Source: Bifidobacterium breve
GTDB lineage: Bacteria > Actinomycetota > Acidimicrobiia > Acidimicrobiales > Ilumatobacteraceae
Assembly (NCBI GenBank): GCA_943325435.2
Contig: CALPPK020000136.1
Coordinates: forward strand, 1 to 5,079
DNA: 5,079 nucleotides
Direction of reading: 5' to 3'
Part shown: piece after piece, positions 1 through 5,079 of the stretch
Layout: every line of letters begins with the position of its first letter
Position numbering within the stretch: the first letter of the stretch is position 1
The notes under the pieces: model-generated
Seen by the model: only the letters and a program-made list of their open reading frames with translations
Told to the model about the DNA's origin: nothing
Database searches by the model: none
Position numbers and translations under genes: made by a program

Positions 1-1536
1 TTCCACGTGAATGGTGATGACCCAGAAGCATGTGCCCGCGTTGCGCGCCTTGCATTCGAATACCGTCAGCGCTTCCATAAAGACGTTGTGATTGACATGC
101 TCTGCTATCGCTTGCATGGACACAACGAAGGCGACGATCCGAGCTACACGCAGCCATTGATGTACAAGGCTATTGCTGAGAAGCGAAGTGTTCGCAAGAT
201 GTATGTCGAACAGTTGGTAAAGCGTGGCGACATCAGCCTTGAAGTTGCAGAACAGGTTCTGCAGGATTATCAGAGCAAGCTTCAGACTGCACTTGACGAC
301 ACTCGCTCACACGCACCTGAAAAGGTGAAGGCTGCAAAGCCGCCAGTGCCAGTTGGCGTATTGCCTCATGTGAATACTGCTATCGACAAAGCAACATTTG
401 ATCGAATCTTTAGTCAGTTGACGAATTACCCGGCCGACTTCACGCCTCATCCGAAGCTTGTTCGTCAGTTCGCAGCGCGTGAAACAGCTTTCGAAAAAGA
501 TGGCGATTTTGAATGGGCAATTGGCGAAGCACTTGCCATTGGTTCATTACTGTTGGAAGGTTTTGACGTTCGTTTAATGGGCGAAGATTCTCGTCGTGGA
601 ACATTCGCACATCGCCACGCCGCGTTAGTTGATTACGAAAATGAAACCGACTTCATTCCGTTGCAGCAGTTGCCAGGTGCAACTGGAAAGTTCTGGGTGT
701 ACGACTCACTCTTGTCTGAGTATGCAGCACTTGGTTTCGAATACGGCTACGCGCATACGAACCGCAACACTCTCACCATGTGGGAAGCACAGTTTGGTGA
801 CTTCATTAACGGTGCGCAGATTGTGCTTGACCAGTACCTGGTGGCAGCTGAAGATAAATGGAAGCAACAAAACGGCTTGGTGCTGTTGTTGCCACATGGT
901 TTCGAAGGTCAGGGCCCGGAGCATTCCAGCGCACGCGTGGAACGGTTCTTGCAATCATGCGCAGAAGACAACATTCAAGTCGTCAACGCAACCACAGCCG
1001 CTCAGTTCTTCCACGTACTGCGTCGTCAATTGCACCGTGATATTCGCAAGCCATTGGTTATCTTCACGCCGAAGCAGCCATTGCGAATGAAGGAAAGTCG
1101 TTCGCGCCTTGAGGACGTGACATCGGGTTCTTTCCAAGAAGTTCTGAATGATCCTTTCGTTAGCGATAAAGCATCAGTCAAGCGCATCGTGTTGTGCAGC
1201 GGAAAAGTGGCATGGGACGCCATGTCAGAACGCGATAAGCGCGTCGCTCCTGTGGCTGTCGTTCGTGTTGAGCAGTTGTATCCATTCCCCATTGATCAAA
1301 TCAATGAAGCAATAGCTACGTACCCAAATGCAAAAGAGATTGTCTGGCTTCAAGAAGAACCAGAAAACATGGGTGCATGGCAATTCGTTGAGCACCGCAT
1401 CTGGCGTGTGAAAGAACGTGGGTACGACTTGCGCCATACAGCTCGGGTTGCCTCAGGAAGCCCTGCAACAGGTTCAAAAGCTATTCATGACCAAGAACAT
1501 GGCGACCTTATGGACGAAACATTTTCGGGATTTTAA
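1..1536 (+). CDS. sucA: 2-oxoglutarate dehydrogenase/decarboxylase E1 component (SucA/Kgd), C-terminal part, cut at left edge
   Basis: This thiamine-diphosphate enzyme decarboxylates 2-oxoglutarate in the TCA cycle and passes the succinyl group to a lipoyl-carrying E2. In many Actinobacteria (Kgd) an E2-like acyltransferase domain is fused at the N-terminus, which this fragment cannot show. The frame is open from base 1 (511 codons visible). A GTG at 7 lies inside the conserved FHVNGDDPEA stretch and is not a start. Counting from base 1, residues 1-50 end the ThDP-binding E1 domain with the family signature HGHNEGDDPS (39-48). The transketolase-type pyrimidine-binding domain begins near residue 170 and includes GEDSRRGTF, VYDSLLSEYAALGFEYGY, WEAQFGDF and GFEGQGPEHSSAR (the HSSAR histidine is about residue 308). 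The E1o C-terminal domain begins near residue 395 and includes EEPENMGAW. The C-terminus looks intact and ends in Phe. Family assignment is very secure; whether it is the fused Kgd form is inferred from overall resemblance. Confidence 0.96.
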   Translation, partial: FHVNGDDPEACARVARLAFEYRQRFHKDVVIDMLCYRLHGHNEGDDPSYTQPLMYKAIAEKRSVRKMYVEQLVKRGDISLEVAEQVLQDYQSKLQTALDDTRSHAPEKVKAAKPPVPVGVLPHVNTAIDKATFDRIFSQLTNYPADFTPHPKLVRQFAARETAFEKDGDFEWAIGEALAIGSLLLEGFDVRLMGEDSRRGTFAHRHAALVDYENETDFIPLQQLPGATGKFWVYDSLLSEYAALGFEYGYAHTNRNTLTMWEAQFGDFINGAQIVLDQYLVAAEDKWKQQNGLVLLLPHGFEGQGPEHSSARVERFLQSCAEDNIQVVNATTAAQFFHVLRRQLHRDIRKPLVIFTPKQPLRMKESRSRLEDVTSGSFQEVLNDPFVSDKASVKRIVLCSGKVAWDAMSERDKRVAPVAVVRVEQLYPFPIDQINEAIATYPNAKEIVWLQEEPENMGAWQFVEHRIWRVKERGYDLRHTARVASGSPATGSKAIHDQEHGDLMDETFSGF

Positions 1537-1538
1537 AA
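1531..1538. other. Shared palindromic stop site TTTTAAAA of two convergent genes
   Basis: The perfect palindrome TTTTAAAA carries the stop codons of both converging genes. On the plus strand E1 ends TTT-TAA (stop 1534-1536). On the minus strand the HAD gene ends TTT-TAA (stop 1535-1533). The coding regions therefore overlap by four bases, and both proteins end in phenylalanine. There is no intergenic space here, so any transcription terminator must lie inside the opposing gene. Confidence 0.9.
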
Positions 1539-2201
1539 CTGAAGACCCAAGTGGTCTGAAAGTTCCTGAAGTGCAATAGCAGGGTCGCCAACTTTGATGG
1601 TGCGCATCCCCATTGCTGCTGCTGGTTTTAAGTTGACACCTAGGTCGTCAAGAAACACGCATTCATCTGGTGAGACGCCAACAAGTTCGCATGCAATCTC
1701 ATAGAAACGTGGTTCAGGTTTTCTGCAACCAACTTTGCTGCTCTCCACCACATGATCAAACTTCTTCATGATTGCGGCGACTTCAATTTGTCGTGGTGAG
1801 GGGTCGGGGGTAGTTGACACCACATTGTTAGTCAGACACGCCGTGCGGTACCCAGAGGCGATAACAAGGTCAAGAGCAGCCACCATGGCTGGGCGCACAT
1901 CGCCAGACAGCAGGGCAAGCACGTCGGCTCCCGGTATCCGGTGACCAAGGGCCTCGCTTTCCGAGGCAAAGAGGGCATCGAACTCAAGGGGCGAGATGTC
2001 ATTGCGCTCAAGGAGGGCCCAGGCGTTCCCATCCGGATTAGTGGAATTCACCCGCCGAATGTGGTCTAACGGCAGTCCAGATGCCGTTTCATAGCGATTA
2101 AAGGCCTCAAAAGGGCTGGAAAGGATGACCCCGCCAAAATCCCAGAGAACAGCACGAATTTCCTTATGTATCACGGGCGTCAGGCTAGACGGATTGCCCA
2201 T
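1533..2201 (-). CDS. HAD-superfamily (subclass IA) hydrolase, phosphatase-like
   Basis: This is a soluble haloacid-dehalogenase-fold hydrolase of 222 aa, a normal size for HAD-IA, probably a small-molecule phosphatase. All four motifs are in order: motif I WDFGGVI with nucleophile Asp21; motif II LTNN (Thr124); motif III Lys156 or Lys161 in SSKVGCRKPEPRFYE; motif IV FLDD (Asp185/Asp186) followed by LGVNLKPAAAMGMRTI. Residues about 30-110 form the helical cap. The second motif-I aspartate is glycine, as in the DFGG/DLGN proteins related to YihX and the N-terminal phosphatase of soluble epoxide hydrolases. The substrate cannot be told from sequence. The start is uncertain. ATG 2201 gives 222 aa, but GTG at 2174 (residue 10) lies 7 nt after a TAGCCT box and would give a leaderless 213-aa protein starting MIHKEIRAVLWDFGG. 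The part encoding the cap and motif II (about 1801-2040) is richer in G+C than its surroundings. It converges on the E1 gene and diverges from the NYN-nuclease gene. Confidence 0.9.
   Translation of the reverse strand: MGNPSSLTPVIHKEIRAVLWDFGGVILSSPFEAFNRYETASGLPLDHIRRVNSTNPDGNAWALLERNDISPLEFDALFASESEALGHRIPGADVLALLSGDVRPAMVAALDLVIASGYRTACLTNNVVSTTPDPSPRQIEVAAIMKKFDHVVESSKVGCRKPEPRFYEIACELVGVSPDECVFLDDLGVNLKPAAAMGMRTIKVGDPAIALQELSDHLGLQF
1543..1557 (-). terminator. Weak hairpin near the 3' end of the HAD gene, possible terminator
   Basis: AGACC (1543-1547) pairs with GGTCT (1553-1557) around a 5-nt loop. On the minus strand the stem is followed after four bases by TTTT, which overlaps the HAD stop codon, giving a weak intrinsic-terminator-like shape. 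On the plus strand it lies 6 nt after the E1 stop, but no T-run follows it. A five-pair stem is short and could be chance. Confidence 0.2.
2182..2187 (-). promoter_or_regulatory. Candidate -10 box (TAGCCT) for leaderless transcription of the HAD gene
   Basis: Read on the minus strand, TAGCCT fits the actinobacterial -10 pattern TANNNT. It is followed by seven bases and then GTG (2174-2172), in frame with the HAD gene at its tenth codon. This spacing would put the transcript start at or next to the GTG, as in leaderless mRNAs. I see no convincing -35 element. If the box is real, the ATG at 2201 lies upstream of transcription and is not the start. Confidence 0.35.
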
Positions 2202-2221
2202 CAGATGGCGGGTTCGGGTGA

Positions 2222-3301
2222 TTGACTGAATGGGTGACCAAACACATCATCGTCGACGGATCGAACATTGCAACCGAGGGTCGATCAGTTCCCAGCCTTG
2301 CCCAACTCCACGAAGCCGTCATGGCCTTGATGGATGAATTCAAAAATGCCAAGGTCTCAGTCGTTGTTGATGCAACATTTGGGCATCGCATCGCCAAAAA
2401 GGAATCTGCAGAGTTCGAAAAGGCAATTGCTAATAACGAACTCGTTGCGCCTCCGGCGGGCGCAGTTGGCCGAGGCGATGCATTTGTTTTGGCAATCGCA
2501 GACAAGGTGAATGCTTCCATTTTGTCGAACGACAGCTATCAAGAATTCCACGGTAAATACAAGTGGCTTTTCGATGAAGGTCGCCTTATTGGTGGAAAGC
2601 CAGTGCCACTTGTTGGTTGGGTATTCGTCGAGCGACTTCCGGTGCGTGGAGCCACGAGTCGTCGTTCTGTAAAAACAGGAAAAGTCGTTAAGAAAGAATC
2701 TCCGACTGCAAGTCCGGAAGCTAGCAAGCCAATGCCAGTTCCAAAGGCTCCGCCTCCGAGCGTCAAAGCGAAAATGGCCAATGAACTCATGCCATATTTG
2801 CAGTTTGTCGAAAAGCATCCCGTTGGTTCAAAGGTGAAGGCCGTCGTTGAGTCGTATGCGGCAAACGGAATTACTGCACTCATTGGAGATATCTCTGGGT
2901 ACGTACCACTTCGCAACATGGCCAATCCGCAACCACGTAGCGCTCGAGACATTTTCACTCTTGGTGATTCAGTGACCTTGACGGTTGTTGGCTACACCCC
3001 GGCGCGACGAAGTGTTGATCTTGCAGTGCCAGGTGTTGTTGATGCTGTGGCAAAGCCGTCAGGCAAACCGTCGGTTACAAAGAAGGCTGTGCCAGAGAAA
3101 AAAGCTGCCGTAGTTAAGAAATCTGCACCCGCCAAGAAGTCAGCACCTGTGAAAAAAGCTGTCGCCGCGAAAGCGCCTGTAAAGAAGGTGGTCGCTGCAA
3201 AGGCACCTGCAAAAAAAGTTGTTGCTGTCAAAAAAGTGGCCCCATCGAAAGCTCCAGTGAAAAAAACTGTTGCCAAAAAGGCGCCTGCAAAAAAGCGTTA
3301 A
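2222..3301 (+). CDS. Zc3h12a/Regnase-like NYN-domain ribonuclease with S1-like segment and histone-H1-like tail
   Basis: This is a predicted metal-dependent endoribonuclease. Residues about 7-137 match the RNase_Zc3h12a type of NYN/PIN fold: VDGSNIA (Asp12, Asn15), VVVDATFGHR (Asp50), GRGDAFVLAIAD (Asp86, Asp94) and SNDSYQEF (Asn103, Asp104), then FDEGRLIGGKPVP. This is the same order as in eukaryotic Regnase-1, including its VSNDTYRDL-like motif. Residues about 140-185 are a Pro/Ser/Lys linker. Residues about 198-270 look like an S1/OB RNA-binding fold (VGSKVKAVVESY, ISGYVPLRNM, FTLGDSVTLTVVGY, RRSVDLAVPG). Residues 286-359 are a Lys/Ala/Pro/Val tail with only one acidic residue. There is no signal peptide or membrane segment, so it is cytoplasmic. 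The start is TTG 2222 or, perhaps better, GTG 2234 (MTKHIIVDGSN), which puts the first beta strand at the N-terminus as usual for this fold; neither has a good ribosome site. The natural target is unknown, and RNA cleavage is inferred from the family. Confidence 0.85.
   Translation: MTEWVTKHIIVDGSNIATEGRSVPSLAQLHEAVMALMDEFKNAKVSVVVDATFGHRIAKKESAEFEKAIANNELVAPPAGAVGRGDAFVLAIADKVNASILSNDSYQEFHGKYKWLFDEGRLIGGKPVPLVGWVFVERLPVRGATSRRSVKTGKVVKKESPTASPEASKPMPVPKAPPPSVKAKMANELMPYLQFVEKHPVGSKVKAVVESYAANGITALIGDISGYVPLRNMANPQPRSARDIFTLGDSVTLTVVGYTPARRSVDLAVPGVVDAVAKPSGKPSVTKKAVPEKKAAVVKKSAPAKKSAPVKKAVAAKAPVKKVVAAKAPAKKVVAVKKVAPSKAPVKKTVAKKAPAKKR
3077..3298 (+). repeat. Degenerate Lys/Ala/Pro coding repeats (H1-like tail)
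   Basis: This stretch encodes residues 286-359 of the NYN nuclease as imperfect repeats of the type AKAPxKKVVA. The clearest pair is 3167-3196 and 3197-3226, encoding AKAPVKKVVA and AKAPAKKVVA. Lysines are usually paired (KK) and spaced by Ala/Val/Pro, as in histone H1-like tails of bacterial nucleoid and RNA-associated proteins. The codons vary between copies (gcg/gca for Ala, cct/cca for Pro, aag/aaa for Lys). The repeat is therefore conserved as protein rather than being a recent DNA duplication. Confidence 0.8.
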
Positions 3302-3321
3302 TTGCACCCCAGTTGGTCAAT

Positions 3322-3337
3322 GTAGGGGCATTCCTAC
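3322..3337. other. Small inverted repeat upstream of xthA
   Basis: GTAGG (3322-3326) and CCTAC (3333-3337) form a five-pair stem, six pairs with a G-U, around a short loop. It lies in the 48-base gap between the NYN-nuclease stop and the xthA GTG, immediately before the TACCGT box. No T-run follows, so it is not an ordinary intrinsic terminator. It could be a small operator, or chance. Confidence 0.25.
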
Positions 3338-3343
3338 TACCGT
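3338..3343 (+). promoter_or_regulatory. Candidate -10 box (TACCGT) for a leaderless xthA transcript
   Basis: TACCGT fits TANNNT and stands 6 nt before the xthA GTG (3350), placing the predicted transcript start on the start codon itself. TTGGTC at 3313-3318 could serve as a weak -35, though the 19-nt spacer is long. No properly spaced Shine-Dalgarno is present: AAGG at 3345-3348 is one base from the GTG, too close to work. That absence supports the leaderless reading. Confidence 0.45.
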
Positions 3344-3349
3344 CAAGGC

Positions 3350-4126
3350 GTGGTCATTGTTACATGGAACGTCAACTCGCTGAAGGCTCGTTTGCCTCGT
3401 GTACAGGAATGGTTAGAAGCAAACACTCCTGAGGTGGTGTGTTTGCAAGAAACCAAATTGGCTCAGGACAAGTTCCCCACAGAAGCTATTGCTGAACTGG
3501 GTTATGAAAGTGCCCACTTTGGTCAAGGCCAGTGGAACGGAGTCGCCATTTTGTCGCGAGTCGGTCTTGACAATGTTGTTGCCAACTTCGCCGAGGGTGT
3601 TGAACCCGATCACGAAGCCAGAATTATCTCTGCAACATGCGGCGGAGTTCGAGTGAGTTCTGTGTACGTACCTAATGGTCGAGAACTAGACAACGATCAC
3701 TACCAGTACAAACTGTCGTGGATGGCGCGATTGCGTCAACACCTTGATGCGTCGTGCTCGCCATCAGAGGACGTTGTGGTTGCGGGAGATTTCAATATCG
3801 CTCCCGAAGATCGTGACGTGTACGACATGGCCGCTTTTGAAGGCGCCACTCATGTCAGTCAGCCAGAACGGGATGCGTTGGCTCATGTCAATGCGTTCGG
3901 TATGGAAGACACGTATCGCAGATTTCATGATGAAGGTGGCTTGTATTCATGGTGGGATTACCGCAATGGTTCGTTCCATAAAGGTCATGGCATGCGTATT
4001 GACTTATTGCTTGCTACTAAATCAGTGGCGGAACGTTCAGTGTCCTCAGAAGTCGATCGCAACGCTCGCAAAGGCGAGAAGCCAAGTGATCATGCACCCG
4101 TGTTGTTGACAGTTGGTTCTCGGTGA
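3350..4126 (+). CDS. xthA: Exodeoxyribonuclease III / AP endonuclease
   Basis: This is a DNA-repair enzyme of the endonuclease/exonuclease/phosphatase (EEP) fold. It cleaves the backbone 5' to abasic sites and removes 3' blocking groups and 3'-terminal nucleotides in base excision repair. At 258 aa it is close to E. coli ExoIII (268 aa). Catalytic motifs are all present and almost in register with E. coli: WNVNSLKAR with Asn7; LQETK with Glu34 (metal ligand); VYVPNGRE with Tyr106; GDFNIAPED with Asp147 and Asn149; SWWDYR; GMRIDLLLA with Asp218; and SDHAPV with Asp247 and His248. The GTG start at 3350 puts Asn7 and Glu34 at their usual positions, so it is well supported. It lies 48 nt after the NYN-nuclease gene with a likely promoter of its own, and its stop overlaps the next gene's GTG. 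Nothing looks damaged. Confidence 0.97.
   Translation: MVIVTWNVNSLKARLPRVQEWLEANTPEVVCLQETKLAQDKFPTEAIAELGYESAHFGQGQWNGVAILSRVGLDNVVANFAEGVEPDHEARIISATCGGVRVSSVYVPNGRELDNDHYQYKLSWMARLRQHLDASCSPSEDVVVAGDFNIAPEDRDVYDMAAFEGATHVSQPERDALAHVNAFGMEDTYRRFHDEGGLYSWWDYRNGSFHKGHGMRIDLLLATKSVAERSVSSEVDRNARKGEKPSDHAPVLLTVGSR
4123..4126 (+). promoter_or_regulatory. GTGA start/stop overlap, translational coupling of xthA and the thioesterase
   Basis: The thioesterase GTG (4123-4125) overlaps the xthA TGA (4124-4126). No Shine-Dalgarno-like purine run is placed suitably upstream. Translation of the second gene therefore probably depends on ribosomes finishing xthA, and the two genes must share a transcript. 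Confidence 0.75.
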
Positions 4127-4824
4127 GTAATTCAGATTCGGAACAGTCTGAAGGCGTCTCGTTTCCCTCGTTCCATGACCGAAATGCTGAATTAACTGAT
4201 GCTGACAAGGCACGTATTCGTCTGGCTGCAGTCACTCGCGAACTGATTCTTAATTCGTTTATGTCAACTGCCCGAGTAGACGACATTGACACCGCCATTG
4301 GGCATATTTCAAAGGCACTCGAGAGTATTAACGCTCCTGGTGGCATTCCGGGAAGTGCAGCTGCAGAATCTCACTTCACTGACCGCAGCCCGTTTTATGG
4401 CGCTATGAATCCGCTGTCGATGCCGATGACGATGGAAAAAGACGAATCGTTTGGTGAATTCGGATCAATTTCTGGCACAGCAACTTTCACTGAACCGTAT
4501 GAAGGACCACCAGGGCATGTCCACGGCGGATACATCGCAGCAGCATTTGATGAAGTTCTCGGAATGACTCAATCACTCACTGGTCGTCCTGGCATGACCG
4601 GAACATTGACGATTAAGTACCGCGCACCAACGCCACTGCATCAAGAAATCGTGTATCGCGGTTGGGTCGATCGCATCGAAGGACGCAAGATTTTTACAAA
4701 AGGCACTTCACATATTGGCGACACATTGTGTGCTGAAGCTGAAGCAGTTTTTCTCTCAATGCCCACTGAAATGATGGACAAATTGCGAAAGGGTCGCGAC
4801 CTCAGCGGCCCAGCGCAGAGTTAA
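4123..4824 (+). CDS. PaaI/THEM4-type hotdog-fold thioesterase
   Basis: This is a predicted cytoplasmic acyl-CoA thioesterase of 233 aa. The C-terminal part (about 95-215) is a hotdog domain: GPPGHVHGGYIAAAFDEVLG (127-147) contains the HGG motif (His134-Gly135-Gly136) and the acidic pair Asp143-Glu144 expected as catalytic or helix-capping residues. It is followed by strands TGTLTIKYRAPTPL, IVYRGWVDRIEGRKIFTKG and LCAEAEAVFLSM. The segment GTATFTEPYEGPPGHVHGG is typical of the PaaI/THEM4 group. Residues 1-90 are an extra, mainly helical N-terminal region with an acidic, Ser-rich start; I recognise no domain there. The substrate is unknown; fatty- or aryl-acyl-CoA is likely from the family. It is coupled to xthA, although no shared pathway is evident. 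Its 3' end overlaps the opposing HRDC gene by 23 nt. Confidence 0.88.
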   Translation: MSNSDSEQSEGVSFPSFHDRNAELTDADKARIRLAAVTRELILNSFMSTARVDDIDTAIGHISKALESINAPGGIPGSAAAESHFTDRSPFYGAMNPLSMPMTMEKDESFGEFGSISGTATFTEPYEGPPGHVHGGYIAAAFDEVLGMTQSLTGRPGMTGTLTIKYRAPTPLHQEIVYRGWVDRIEGRKIFTKGTSHIGDTLCAEAEAVFLSMPTEMMDKLRKGRDLSGPAQS

Positions 4825-5079
4825 TAGTTGCTATTAGCTCCGTTGCATAGCGGCGTGCGAAAATAATGTCGGTGAGGTCAGCAATTGCGTCCTCGGTAGA
4901 GGGTCTACTGCGAACAATGTTGCGCATCTGAGTAGCGGTCAAGATGCCATTTGGTTCCATGCGAGCAGCACGAGCTTTCTGTTGGCGCCATTCTTCAAGT
5001 GCGACTTCAAGTGGGTCTTGTTGCGGGCGCTGGCGAGCGATTCGGCGCAACTCTTCAGGTGGTGCATCAACAACAGGAA
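4802..5079 (-). CDS. HRDC-domain protein, C-terminal end (RNase D or UvrD/RecQ-type helicase), cut at right edge
   Basis: Ninety-two codons are visible, and the frame stays open to the right edge. A TTG at 5050 is internal: upstream codons continue as PVVDAPPEELRRIAR, so this is not a start. Residues encoded from about 5010 down to the stop resemble an HRDC domain, a small helical nucleic-acid-binding module. They show the pattern LEVALEEWRQQKARAARMEP, then TATQMRNIVRSRPST, then FARRYATELIATINSAL, matching hallmark WR..KAR, L..I....P and a final amphipathic helix. HRDC modules sit at the C-termini of RNase D, RecQ and actinobacterial UvrD2 helicases; nothing visible here separates these. The protein ends directly after the domain. 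It converges on the thioesterase gene, and its TGA (4804-4802) lies within the last 23 bases of that gene. Confidence 0.7.
   Translation of the reverse strand, partial: PVVDAPPEELRRIARQRPQQDPLEVALEEWRQQKARAARMEPNGILTATQMRNIVRSRPSTEDAIADLTDIIFARRYATELIATINSALGR

Noticed and set aside
7..9. GTG as a start for the E1 gene
   Set aside because: It sits inside the conserved FHVNGDDPEA motif of E1, and the frame is open to the left edge, so the gene continues upstream.
629..1090. A 153-codon plus-strand frame within the E1 gene
   Set aside because: It is an out-of-frame reading of the strongly conserved E1 pyrimidine-binding domain, with odd Cys/Ser/Trp-rich composition.
1595..2139. HAD gene as inactive because the second motif-I aspartate is glycine
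   Set aside because: The DFGG/DLGN form of motif I is common in active YihX-like HAD-IA enzymes, and the other three motifs are intact.
2186..2191. TAGACG as a plus-strand -10 box for the NYN nuclease
   Set aside because: It lacks the final T of TANNNT and has no -35 partner; the promoter of this gene remains unidentified.
2357..2958. Two long minus-strand open frames (153 and 139 codons) opposite the NYN nuclease
   Set aside because: They lie wholly opposite a gene with clear motifs, show no recognisable domain, and have compositions typical of antisense shadow frames.
2992..3276. Open minus-strand frame of about 94 codons opposite the Lys-rich tail
   Set aside because: Its Phe/Thr/Ala-repeat translation is simply the complement of the AAG/AAA-GCN-CCN repeats and has no ribosome site or family resemblance.
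3302..3349. Intrinsic terminator between the NYN nuclease and xthA
   Set aside because: The only hairpin (GTAGG/CCTAC) is short, has no T-run after it and overlaps the likely xthA promoter.
1..5079. tRNA, rRNA, CRISPR array, insertion sequence or attachment site
   Set aside because: The window is almost entirely coding. I found no spaced direct repeats, terminal inverted repeats, transposase motifs or tRNA-like stretches.

Overview
The window is a compact, gene-dense stretch of bacterial chromosome. It holds six protein genes, two of them cut by the window edges, and no gap longer than 48 bases. The left gene is the C-terminal two thirds of an actinobacterial-style 2-oxoglutarate dehydrogenase/decarboxylase E1 (SucA/Kgd). 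That gene, the use of GTG/TTG starts, the lack of strong Shine-Dalgarno sites and two TANNNT boxes sitting 6-7 nt before GTG codons (a leaderless-mRNA signature) all point to an actinobacterium. Base composition by eye is only moderate (roughly 45-52% GC in most lines), so an uncultured aquatic lineage such as an acidimicrobial one is my guess. That guess rests on family resemblance, not on a marker gene.

Layout: (1) 1-1536 +, SucA/Kgd E1, 5'-truncated. (2) 1533-2201 -, HAD-family phosphatase-like hydrolase, convergent with E1 and sharing the stop-codon palindrome TTTTAAAA. (3) 2222-3301 +, divergent from the HAD gene: a Zc3h12a/Regnase-like NYN ribonuclease followed by an S1-like segment and a 74-residue lysine/alanine/proline tail resembling histone H1. 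(4) 3350-4126 +, exodeoxyribonuclease III (xthA), probably from its own leaderless promoter. (5) 4123-4824 +, PaaI/THEM4-type hotdog thioesterase, coupled to xthA through a GTGA overlap. (6) 4802-5079 -, C-terminal end of an HRDC-domain protein (RNase D or UvrD/RecQ-like helicase), convergent with and overlapping the thioesterase gene by 23 nt.

The genes do not form one pathway. Genes 3, 4 and 6 share a nucleic-acid-processing theme (an RNase, an AP endonuclease/exonuclease and an HRDC protein), while E1 and the thioesterase act on metabolites or acyl-CoA. The most interesting object is gene 3. It combines a complete-looking catalytic motif set known from the eukaryotic mRNA-decay nuclease Regnase-1/MCPIP1 with a putative RNA-binding S1 fold and a strongly basic tail. 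No mobile elements, CRISPR arrays, tRNAs or rRNAs are visible.
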